Origin: a virus
Length of the DNA stretch: 62,334 bases
Direction: 5' to 3' (one strand)
IMG/VR virus record: IMGVR_UViG_3300000101_000013
Location: 1-62,334 of that record
Shown: in pieces, positions 24,303 through 33,171 of the stretch
How positions within the stretch are numbered: the first letter of the stretch is position 1
Layout: each line of letters starts with the position of its first letter
Program-made: the position numbers and the translations under genes
The notes under the pieces: model-generated
Databases searched by the model: none
What the model was told of the DNA's origin: nothing
Seen by the model: the letters and a program-made list of their open reading frames with translations, nothing else

Positions 24303-25085
24303 TTACGTAAATGTTAATTTTACTACTCCTGGTCCACCTGTTCCACCTTGTCCACAACAACGTCCACAGTATGAAGCCATTGCTCCTTGACCACCATGTC
24401 CTGGAGGTGCAATCCAACAACCACAACGTATCCAACAAACTGATTGTGACATACTAACATTACCACCTAGCATAGGTGCTGCTGTTGGTCTAACATATTG
24501 ATGGTGACAGTGACAGTTGAAAATACCGCTAAAGTGTCCAATGTGGCTCATTATGTGCATCTCGCCTCTGCCTGTTCCACATCCTGGTCCAACACAACAA
24601 CCCCAACAACTGAAACAATAGTTTGACCAGTCAGTGTTTGCGTTTGCGCAACGTCCGCCTACTGTACATAGGGTACAAGCGTTGTAACCGCAAACATATG
24701 AAATACATCCGTTACAAGCAGAACATTCTCTACTCAAACATCTGTACACACCGCCTGCACACATTCTGTATGTACAACCTGGTGCTGTAGTAATTGATTT
24801 TTGATTATATGATCCGCCGCCAGCCCCATGATAGTGATGACATCTGTTACATGAACATGCACCATTTCCATTGCCGCCTGCTCCCCAAAGTTCAAAATGT
24901 ACTTTACGTGTACACCCAGGTGCTGTCCATAAACAACAACAACCTGCTGAACATCTACATGCATCACCAATTAGCCACTTAGTACAAAGTCTGTGACGAA
25001 CACCGCTTCCCATTTTATCTTCGGTAACCGATCCGTCAACAATCTGCTCATTTGTAACTTTTTTATAACTATCGTAAGTTGCCAT
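24303..25085 (-). CDS. Cysteine-rich glycine-rich adhesin-like protein, copy 3
   Basis: A 260-residue paralogue with about 33 cysteines, the highest of the three. It carries SYKKVTNEQIVDGSV, CRCSAGCCCLW, ELWGAGGNG, CSCNRCHHYH, GVYRCLSREC, a CFSCWGCCVGPGCG cluster absent in copy 2, several histidines (CHCHHQY) and the CGRCCGQGGTGGPGVVKL ending. Its N-terminal and C-terminal sequence is closer to copy 1. The His/Cys-rich centre might bind a metal, or the cysteines may form disulphides once outside the cell. It lies 15 bases downstream of the 233-residue fibre gene. Confidence 0.7.
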   Translation of the reverse strand: MATYDSYKKVTNEQIVDGSVTEDKMGSGVRHRLCTKWLIGDACRCSAGCCCLWTAPGCTRKVHFELWGAGGNGNGACSCNRCHHYHGAGGGSYNQKSITTAPGCTYRMCAGGVYRCLSRECSACNGCISYVCGYNACTLCTVGGRCANANTDWSNYCFSCWGCCVGPGCGTGRGEMHIMSHIGHFSGIFNCHCHHQYVRPTAAPMLGGNVSMSQSVCWIRCGCWIAPPGHGGQGAMASYCGRCCGQGGTGGPGVVKLTFT

Positions 25086-25100
25086 TCAACTTTGCTCCTA

Positions 25101-25802
25101 TTAGATTGTAAAGATACGCCATCCGTAAGTGTTATTGTGGAACACCATTTCGAACGCTGCATCTTCTGTAGTAACTGTTAAGTTTGCTGCATCGCCGTTA
25201 ATTAATTTACCGTTACGTGCTACTGTAAAGTTTGATCCACTTACTAAGAAGAATCTAACTCTATCACCTTGTGCTGGTGCACTTGGTAGCGTAACTGTGT
25301 GGTTACCTTGTACCCAATTTGTTTGGAAACTTAGTGTTGTTCTGCCACCTGTAACAGCAACGTCTTGAAATCCACCTACTGTCCAACTTGAACCATTGTA
25401 CCATTCTAGATGACCATAATCAGTGTTAAACCTTACAAAGCCTTCGGACGGAGAGCCGGGGCGTTGTGCAGTTGTACCCTGAGGTATTGTCATATGCGTT
25501 GATGCTGCTGCTGTTAAATATTGTGAAGTTAGTGTTCCTGCGACATTTATAGCGCCACCAACATAAGCATTACTTGCTATACCTACCCCGCCACTAACTA
25601 CTAGTCCACCTGTTGCTGTAGTTGTACTTTGTGTAGTATTTTGTACTAGTAATTGAGGGTTTGCTGGAATAACAACATCACCTGATCCATTTGGTTCAAT
25701 GGTAATATTTTCATTCGGAACAAGACTTGATAGTTTGTTGTCAACACTTACTAATCGTGCTAGTAGAGGTCTTCCAACTGTTCCTGTGTTAATTCTGCGC
25801 AT
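25101..25802 (-). CDS. Tail-fibre-like structural protein
   Basis: A 233-residue protein with the marine fibre signature IPQGTTAQRPGSPSEGFVRF followed by NTDYGHLEWYNGSSWT near residues 118-153, a module also present in the genes at 41788, 44990 and 47943. An N-terminal YLTAAASTHM and TATGGLVVSGGVGIASNAYV segment are like other phage fibre repeats. The C-terminus is beta-rich (FLVSGSNFTVARNGKLINGD). The ATG is preceded by AAGGAG. It lies 10 bases from the 106-residue gene. A fibre or baseplate location is inferred. Confidence 0.65.
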   Translation of the reverse strand: MRRINTGTVGRPLLARLVSVDNKLSSLVPNENITIEPNGSGDVVIPANPQLLVQNTTQSTTTATGGLVVSGGVGIASNAYVGGAINVAGTLTSQYLTAAASTHMTIPQGTTAQRPGSPSEGFVRFNTDYGHLEWYNGSSWTVGGFQDVAVTGGRTTLSFQTNWVQGNHTVTLPSAPAQGDRVRFFLVSGSNFTVARNGKLINGDAANLTVTTEDAAFEMVFHNNTYGWRIFTI

Positions 25803-25812
25803 GTCTGCTCCT

Positions 25813-26133
25813 TTATGCTGTTGCTGTTTCTATACCATATACTACAACATTTACGTCTGTACTGTTAGAATAAACAACAATATTTTTTGTTGCATCTAAT
25901 ACAATTCCGCCTCGTTCTAGGCTACCATTGCCTAATAGTTCGGTATCAAATTCTATCCATTCAGCGTTAGTTGGTGTACCAGTAGCTGATGTTGCTACTC
26001 GTACATCTCTTGATGCTGCGTTTCTATTTGTTACATTAACAGTTATAACTGCAAATGTGTCTGCGGGTACAGTATACACAGTGGTGTTTGCCGCTGCTGC
26101 TAGATCTGCACTTCCTAATATTCCTGTTGCCAT
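25813..26133 (-). CDS. Small beta-rich structural protein
   Basis: A 106-residue protein predicted beta-rich, with TTVYTVPADTFAVITVNVTNR near the start and a regular alternation of hydrophobic residues. It resembles in layout the 109-residue gene at 41448 and the 111-residue gene at 48479: each has a VxVTN/SFTNL strand, an adjacent LPSG or ATKNIVV segment and a C-terminal V-x-V-x-I ending. The three may be paralogous jelly-roll-like virion proteins. The gene follows the giant 2340-residue gene by 15 bases. The function is unknown. Confidence 0.6.
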   Translation of the reverse strand: MATGILGSADLAAAANTTVYTVPADTFAVITVNVTNRNAASRDVRVATSATGTPTNAEWIEFDTELLGNGSLERGGIVLDATKNIVVYSNSTDVNVVVYGIETATA

Positions 26134-26148
26134 TTTCTTTTTCTCCGT

Positions 26149-29100
26149 TTATCTTAAAAAGTAGTTGTATGCTATTGGTAAACCAAGTACACTGCCTGTG
26201 AAGTTTACGTTTGCTTTTATATTTATCTGCTCTCCACTAACTGTTGTAATTTGGTTAGTGTTGATAAAGATATCTCCAGCTGTTACACTGTTAACGTTTA
26301 GTGTAGCACCACCGCCACCAATTTGGGCTTCGATGTATGCTTTCACTGCTCTCTGTGTTGGTACTACTGTATCACTATTAGCTGTAAAGAAAGGATCTGT
26401 ACTAAATTCGCTAATACTTGCAGAGTTACCACCTAGTGTAACTTCACCTAATGATAATTCTTGTAGTCCTGCAATGTTAAACGCTTCTGCGTTCAATGTT
26501 GCAACACCAGTTGCTTGTTCAATACTAAACAAGTCACCAACTCTAAAGTTACCATCTTGGTCAGTAGCTGTAAAGAACACTCTTCCGCCATTGTCGTCTT
26601 TGGTTTCTTTTAATTGGTCTGGTGCTATAGTTGGTATGCCAGGATAATTAGTAGTTGTAAATCCTCCTGTACCAATATCTAAGAAGTCATGTCCTGTTAG
26701 ACGTACTTGACTAAATCTAATACGCATTGTTACTCCATTACCATCTACTGGAGCATCTGTAATACTCATATCTGGTGATAGTTGTAAGAACGCTGTTTTG
26801 GAACCATCGTTAAGTCCTACTAGTGAAACTGTGTTAACTAGTTTAAAGAACTGTCCTGGTAAGCTATCAAACTCAACGTTTGATCCGTTTACTGGAGTTG
26901 CACTTAATCTTCTTACAGCAACAAACTGTCCACTTTGTGTAAAGTCTGCACCACCGTTAGATGTAGTAGCGTCTACTTCCGCACTAGCTGTAATAAATCC
27001 TGAACCTCTATTAATAAATGTTGGATTAGCTAATACTCCGTTTCTAATTTTTGGAACTAGTACAACGTCTTCGATGTTGCCTGGATCTGTAACTGTAATT
27101 GAAGGTGCTGCACCTTCGTATCCTGATCCTGGTTCAGTCATTCTAACTTCAAATATTTTCTGGTTAGCAACGCCTGCTCTACCTAGTGCCGGAGCACCTC
27201 TGTAAATTGCTTTTGCTGTGTTAGATGTATCGTCAACACTTACGAATCTACCAATTGGAACACTTGCGCCAATTGTATGTGGATTACCAAATGCAATCTT
27301 TTCACCGATATCAGTTAAGCCTGTTACTTCAGTCCAAGTAACACCGTCGAATGATTCACCTATAATTGTTTCATCATCACTATATGTTATAACAAATACA
27401 CCTTGTCCGTATGCAATTCCACTTGGTGTAGCTGTTGCACTTGGTGTGCTTGCTGCTACCCATGTTATACCATCAATACTGTATGCCATGTTATTAGCAC
27501 CTGTATCGCTTGCTAGTGCAACAAATATACCGTTGCCCCATACTACGTCAATCCATGTTTTACTGTTAGGAAGTGTTCTAGCTGTCCATGTTTCACCTGT
27601 TGGTGATGTTTGAGCGTTAGTACTTCCTGAGTCAAGTGCAACAAATAATCCTTTACCGTATGTTAAACAATCATAACCAGTTCCTGGTAATGCTGTTGCA
27701 TATGTGGACCAGTTTGAGCCGCCATCATCTGAGTAAGCAACATCTTGATCTGCATTTGATGTAACAATAAATCTGTTAGTTCCTGCTGCAACATAACCAG
27801 TTGCAACATTCATTGCTGTTCCTGCTGTTAAGTCACTAAGTGTTTTATTAGACCATGTAGCTAAACTTTCATCAATACTTACACTAACAATATTTGAGCT
27901 TGCTCTTGTTGCTACTGCTGCATGTGGTTTAAATGTTGTTGAACCATCATTTAGTAATGCACTTGCTAAGTTTAAATGATCACCAGTTTGTGTAATTGTT
28001 GTCCAACTTGCTGCTGTTGTGCCGTCTACACTTGTATAGAAGTTTCCATCTGCACATGCAATAAAGTAACCTTTACGTCCAATACCTGCAAAGTCAAAGT
28101 CAACAACTCCGCCTGCCGCTGTAACTGTGGTAATTGTTACAACAATGTCGTTGTCTACATCTGTACCACCTAAGTTACTACCTTTAATAGTTACTGTTGA
28201 TAGTCTAGTAAATTCTTGACCTGCACTTGCAACAGTTACATAATATTTTGCACCATTACGTGTTACATTAAATGTTGCTCCACTACCGTCACTGTTTGAT
28301 TCACTAGCAACAGCAGTATATTGATTTGCTGTTTCAACAAATTCAATATTATTAAAGTCATCTGTTGCAATAGTTTGTACTGTTGATACTGAGTTAGCTG
28401 GAGCTGGAATTGTAACTCTTGGTTCAACAACATATGTTGAAGAACTGTTTGGAGCAACAATAGCTGTTCCTGGAACAACATGACTCCATCCACTTACACC
28501 GTATCTATTACTTACTGCCGCTAATTTACTTCCTGAGTTGTATGATGTAATGTAACCGTAGTTACCAGTACCTGCACCACCAGTAATATAAATTGCCATA
28601 CCAACATAAGCACTTGAAATGCTACCGTCTGTAGCCGCTAAGTTAATACTTGTTGTTGATCCTGCCTGTGCTGTGTTTGATACAACAGTATAGTTTGTAC
28701 CACCAGCGTTACTAGGAGTTTCAACTGTTTCACCAATTTGTATTCTATTAATTCCGCCGTCTCTAAACTCGTCAGCTAATAATGATTCGTTTTCACCTGC
28801 ACCAAATATATTAATGTTTGCTTCAGTATAATCGTTACCAGCGTGTGCGTATTCTAAACGCTGAAGAGTATCAGTGTCTGTAAACAAGTTACTTATAGTA
28901 GCGTTGTACTGTGTTGAGTTATCAACTACTGCTGTTACTGGAACTTCATCTGGATCAACTCCTTCTGCAACCGAACCGTATGTACCGTATGAGTTGTTAC
29001 CGTTTGTAGCACGAGCTCTTCCGCCTGTTTCACACAAGTACCCAATATGTGAGTAGTATGTAAACACTGACACAAGTTCTGCTCTACCATTGTTAAGCAA

Positions 29101-32100
29101 CCATGCTCCGATACCATCACTAATAACTTGTGTAAAGTCGTTACTAACAATTGAATCATTTCCGCCGTCATGTAGTGCGCCGTCAATTTTCTGACCTACA
29201 GCTGCTCTACCAAACGTTGTACAGTTTTGTACATATGGCGAACGTGCTGTAATCCATACACGCTCATCTTTTGGTCCCCATCCTGGATCCAACGATGCAT
29301 AAGCACCTGCTGATGGTCTACTTGTACCGTAAGCGTTTGCCGGCCCTAGGTCACCTTGTAGTCCGTCCATTGTTTGTAGTCTAATACCAGTACCATTACG
29401 TAGGTAGTAGAAATCTTCTTCTTGTGATCCAAGCACACTATTTGCATAGTATCTTGCACCTAATGCTGCTCTATACCACCCAGTGTAGTCAACTGCTAAT
29501 ACACTTGTATCATACGATACTAATGGAGCGTTATATTTCTTATTCCAGTTACGTGAATATGCAGCGTCCCATTTCATTCCGTATACATATTCTCTAACAT
29601 CTCTTGCACATAATGTTCTATTATAAGCATAAGTGCTTCTAACTTCAAACATTGCACTATAAGTTTTGTCAATGTATCTTACTGTTCTAATAACAATATC
29701 ATCTGCATTACGTTTAATTTGTATTTGTGCTGCTTTTAAGTCAGCTACTGCACCGTTTACATCTGGATAAGTTGCAGTTGGTAAGCCGTCTAAGTCGCCG
29801 TCTGTAATTACATCTTCAACAAGTTGTAGTAGTGTTTGAGAAAGTGTACCTTCTGTTGCACTAGCTGCTGTTCCTGATGTATCTTGGTTAGCTGCGTTTC
29901 CTGATGATTTAGTAACAGAAACTTCTCTAATAACTTCGTCAGTTACTACTGAAAGTCTGTTGTATGCCGCCGCTGTTGCTGCACCTTCGCCAGCACCACC
30001 TTGGTATACTCCGTCTACATAGTAGCTTCTTGCTGCTTGGTTACTTGCACTTGTACCGCCATACATTATATCATAACGTAGTGCGTCAATTACATAACCA
30101 ACATCTCTTTCACATTTTGCTACATCGTAACTCAGTGAAGGATAGTTAACAGCAATCCATGCTGTTATTTCAGCTATCATAAATGCTCTGTTAGCACCTA
30201 GTTGTGCTACAGCATTAGTTGTGTTTGCTGTTGCTCCTGCTGGTGCTGGATATGTAATTGCATCTGCACTTGCTGGATTTCCGTTTAGAATATCTACTAT
30301 TTCTGCAAAGAATGCATTTGATCTTGATAGGCCTGTTGTACTTGTTCTTACTTTATAAAGTTCTGCAACTTTAGCTTTTGTAAAGTTAATACCTGCTGTT
30401 GTTTGAGCTAATTGAGCTCCTCTACTACTGCCTGCACTTGCTCTTTGATAAGCAAGACCTTGTGTTACAGCATTGTAGTTAGTTCCTAATGTAATATCAT
30501 AACCTACAGCATCTAAGAAATACCCAGTATCTCTACGACATTTGGTTTTGTTATATTGGAAAGATGATTCAGTAGGATCAAAGGCAAAAGCTGATCCGTT
30601 AATAGATGCACTTGCAATAAATGTTGTGTCGCTTTCTATTGATTTAACATAGTATGTTGTACTGTCGCTAACACCAGCTTCAGTAAGTGAATTTGAACTA
30701 TCATCATAGTTATAAAATTTAATACCCATGTTTGGAGATAACCAGCTTGTATCTGCAACGGTAACTGTACCATTTGCTTCAACTTTTGAAACAGCTGCTT
30801 TATAACATTCGTCTGCTTCATTAAGTGCTTCTTGTACAATCCATTCTTTATTAGTTTCTAATTGATATTGTGCATTGTAAATTTCTGGATCTGTTACTTG
30901 CTTGTTTGCACCTTCGTAACTTGCTGTCCAAATAATATCGTTAACCCATTCAAATGTTTCTTCAAGTTGTACACTTGTTTCACATTGTTCACTTGATAAT
31001 ACAGCCTGCATCTCTCTCATTGCAAACATGTTAGCTGCAATAGTAGCATCCTTTTGATCTTTAATAGTTTTGTTTCTTGCTGGTTGTCTACGATATGAAA
31101 ATGCTGTAATGATACTTGCAATATTAGTTCCAAGCATTGCATCATAACGTGCTGCATCAAAAATTAATCCTAAGTCTCTTGTACACTTATCATGATTAAA
31201 TTTAAAGTCACTGTATGTATCAGTTACATACTGTAGAGTTGTTTTGATATGCCCGTCTCTATTTGTATCAAACAATGCATAATCAGTAGCTGTTTGTCCA
31301 GCTTCAGTACTTGTTACTTCAGTAATTGCACTAATTCCTGCAGGACTATCAGCTGTAATAGCATTAGTAACTTCAGTAATAAATGATACAATTAAATTTT
31401 CTTCAGTTGCAGATGCTGCATTACCATTTGTACTTTGTGTTTGTGTGTTACCAGTTTGTTTTGTAATTGAAACTTCAGTAATAACATCTTGTGCAACACT
31501 TGATAAATGTCCGTAAGCTGCAATAGTTTCTGTTGCTTCACCTGGGATAACACTTGCGCCGTTTAGGTTAAAGTATGATTTAGCAATACGTACTTGAGCA
31601 ATATTGCCGCCATACATAATATCATGACATAATCCGTCTACAATAAATGCTACGTCTCTTTCGCAACGTGCTCTATCATATACAAATGATCCTGGAGGAT
31701 TATTGTATGTATTTTCAACATAATTTACAACATCATCAATTATAAACTGTCTGTTTGCTTGTAATAAAGTTTTAGCATTAACAGCATTTGTTGTTGAGTT
31801 GTAACTTGGAAAAGTTAATGCATTTTCAGCTGTAGTGCTATTTTGTAAAATATCAATTACTTCGTTATAAAATGTTGTTGTTCGTGTTGTATAAGTTGCA
31901 TCAGTTAAATCAGCTACTTGTAAATCACGGAACTTTCTAATTGCTCCAACAGTTTGGCTTTTTTGAGCACCTTGTAAATATTCAGATGTTTCTCTTCTGT
32001 ATGCTCTTCCAGCTTGTATTGCTAGATAATTAGAACCTGTAAGTGTATCATTTTGTGCACCTTCAGATAATATTTCTAAGTCACGTCTACAAATGCCACT

Positions 32101-33171
32101 GTCATATTTAAAGCTACCAAAGTTTTTGCTAATAAAGTCAATTGTATATTCGCCAACTTGAGCTTTTGCGTTATCTATTGCTGTTGAATCTGCAAATGTT
32201 AATGCGTTTGCTCCTGCGACACTTGGGTATACTTCTGCAACTGTTCCCACACCACTATTAATAGTGTCTGTAATATCGTCAAACAAGTTACCAATTGTAG
32301 TTGATTCAGTTGCTGTTCCGCCAGTGCCTGCAATTTGTGTTACGTCTGTTTGTAGTACCGGTGTTACTGTAATGTTACGCTGTACAGTTTGTACTAGCTG
32401 TTTCATAAATCCGTAAGCTGCAATAGTAGCGGCTTTTTCACTTGCTGCAATTTCTAAAACTGCACCTGTATAATATGCTTCGCCTGCAACAACTGATTGC
32501 CAGTTACCACCGTATGTTAAATCGTATGCTATTGCATCTAAAATAAATCCAATATCTTGTTTACACTTTGTACGACTATATTTTAAGTTTGGATAGTTTT
32601 CTGTAATATAAGCTGTAGTTTCAGTTTTGATAAAATCTCTATTTTGTAAAAATAAATCACGTCCACGTCCAGCGTTTGCATTTGTCATATCCCATGGCTT
32701 AGGAAATTCTGCATATAATTTTTCACCTAGTTGTGCATCAATACTTCTACGTATACCACGTACTTGACGTGTTAAGCCTTCCCAGGCTTGTGGAGTTTCA
32801 GCATATGGATATGCTACTGTTTGAGTTAGAGTATTGCCGGTTGTTGGAGCCATTGTTAGCCCCGATGCAACGTTACCTACAACTTGCTCAATTCTTTCTA
32901 ATGCTTTACTACTATATTTAAAATCGCTTTTTGGTGTTAGTGTTGAGTTTGTAGACTTTCTTGGTTGTACGTTTACAGAACGAAGTTCGTCTCCCATAAT
33001 ACAACATTCAGCTGGAATAATAATAGGAAGTACTTCTCTGTATTGACCAGTTGTAACTTTTATTAATGTTTTCCGTATGCTTCTTGCCGGAATGTTTGTC
33101 GCAACCCCTGCGGTAATTGCGTCTGTAATTATTTTCCCTAAACTGGAAATAGTTGCAAAATTAGTAGCCAT
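26149..33171 (-). CDS. Giant modular structural protein (2340 residues)
   Basis: The largest protein of the window. The N-terminal 150 residues (SIRKTLIKVTTGQYREVLPI, IPAECCIMGDELRSV) are a beta-helix-like domain shared with the 1859-residue protein. About seven copies of a helical motif follow (about residues 200-1200): a Tyr/Asn-x-x-x-Cys-x-Arg-Asp core, then an Ile/Leu-Asp-Ala segment and Gly-Gly-Asn, as in VYDRARCERDVAFIVDG. Next come a right-handed beta-helix (NDFTQVISDGIGAWLLNNGR), BNR-like blades (YGQGVFVITYSDD, DGVTWTE) and a C-terminal fibre domain (HDFLDIGTGGF, DQDGNFRVGDLF, TQRAVKAYIE). These domains recur in the genes at 33171 and 35433. It shares one base with the next gene. A tail-fibre or baseplate role is inferred. 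Confidence 0.7.
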   Translation of the reverse strand: MATNFATISSLGKIITDAITAGVATNIPARSIRKTLIKVTTGQYREVLPIIIPAECCIMGDELRSVNVQPRKSTNSTLTPKSDFKYSSKALERIEQVVGNVASGLTMAPTTGNTLTQTVAYPYAETPQAWEGLTRQVRGIRRSIDAQLGEKLYAEFPKPWDMTNANAGRGRDLFLQNRDFIKTETTAYITENYPNLKYSRTKCKQDIGFILDAIAYDLTYGGNWQSVVAGEAYYTGAVLEIAASEKAATIAAYGFMKQLVQTVQRNITVTPVLQTDVTQIAGTGGTATESTTIGNLFDDITDTINSGVGTVAEVYPSVAGANALTFADSTAIDNAKAQVGEYTIDFISKNFGSFKYDSGICRRDLEILSEGAQNDTLTGSNYLAIQAGRAYRRETSEYLQGAQKSQTVGAIRKFRDLQVADLTDATYTTRTTTFYNEVIDILQNSTTAENALTFPSYNSTTNAVNAKTLLQANRQFIIDDVVNYVENTYNNPPGSFVYDRARCERDVAFIVDGLCHDIMYGGNIAQVRIAKSYFNLNGASVIPGEATETIAAYGHLSSVAQDVITEVSITKQTGNTQTQSTNGNAASATEENLIVSFITEVTNAITADSPAGISAITEVTSTEAGQTATDYALFDTNRDGHIKTTLQYVTDTYSDFKFNHDKCTRDLGLIFDAARYDAMLGTNIASIITAFSYRRQPARNKTIKDQKDATIAANMFAMREMQAVLSSEQCETSVQLEETFEWVNDIIWTASYEGANKQVTDPEIYNAQYQLETNKEWIVQEALNEADECYKAAVSKVEANGTVTVADTSWLSPNMGIKFYNYDDSSNSLTEAGVSDSTTYYVKSIESDTTFIASASINGSAFAFDPTESSFQYNKTKCRRDTGYFLDAVGYDITLGTNYNAVTQGLAYQRASAGSSRGAQLAQTTAGINFTKAKVAELYKVRTSTTGLSRSNAFFAEIVDILNGNPASADAITYPAPAGATANTTNAVAQLGANRAFMIAEITAWIAVNYPSLSYDVAKCERDVGYVIDALRYDIMYGGTSASNQAARSYYVDGVYQGGAGEGAATAAAYNRLSVVTDEVIREVSVTKSSGNAANQDTSGTAASATEGTLSQTLLQLVEDVITDGDLDGLPTATYPDVNGAVADLKAAQIQIKRNADDIVIRTVRYIDKTYSAMFEVRSTYAYNRTLCARDVREYVYGMKWDAAYSRNWNKKYNAPLVSYDTSVLAVDYTGWYRAALGARYYANSVLGSQEEDFYYLRNGTGIRLQTMDGLQGDLGPANAYGTSRPSAGAYASLDPGWGPKDERVWITARSPYVQNCTTFGRAAVGQKIDGALHDGGNDSIVSNDFTQVISDGIGAWLLNNGRAELVSVFTYYSHIGYLCETGGRARATNGNNSYGTYGSVAEGVDPDEVPVTAVVDNSTQYNATISNLFTDTDTLQRLEYAHAGNDYTEANINIFGAGENESLLADEFRDGGINRIQIGETVETPSNAGGTNYTVVSNTAQAGSTTSINLAATDGSISSAYVGMAIYITGGAGTGNYGYITSYNSGSKLAAVSNRYGVSGWSHVVPGTAIVAPNSSSTYVVEPRVTIPAPANSVSTVQTIATDDFNNIEFVETANQYTAVASESNSDGSGATFNVTRNGAKYYVTVASAGQEFTRLSTVTIKGSNLGGTDVDNDIVVTITTVTAAGGVVDFDFAGIGRKGYFIACADGNFYTSVDGTTAASWTTITQTGDHLNLASALLNDGSTTFKPHAAVATRASSNIVSVSIDESLATWSNKTLSDLTAGTAMNVATGYVAAGTNRFIVTSNADQDVAYSDDGGSNWSTYATALPGTGYDCLTYGKGLFVALDSGSTNAQTSPTGETWTARTLPNSKTWIDVVWGNGIFVALASDTGANNMAYSIDGITWVAASTPSATATPSGIAYGQGVFVITYSDDETIIGESFDGVTWTEVTGLTDIGEKIAFGNPHTIGASVPIGRFVSVDDTSNTAKAIYRGAPALGRAGVANQKIFEVRMTEPGSGYEGAAPSITVTDPGNIEDVVLVPKIRNGVLANPTFINRGSGFITASAEVDATTSNGGADFTQSGQFVAVRRLSATPVNGSNVEFDSLPGQFFKLVNTVSLVGLNDGSKTAFLQLSPDMSITDAPVDGNGVTMRIRFSQVRLTGHDFLDIGTGGFTTTNYPGIPTIAPDQLKETKDDNGGRVFFTATDQDGNFRVGDLFSIEQATGVATLNAEAFNIAGLQELSLGEVTLGGNSASISEFSTDPFFTANSDTVVPTQRAVKAYIEAQIGGGGATLNVNSVTAGDIFINTNQITTVSGEQINIKANVNFTGSVLGLPIAYNYFLR

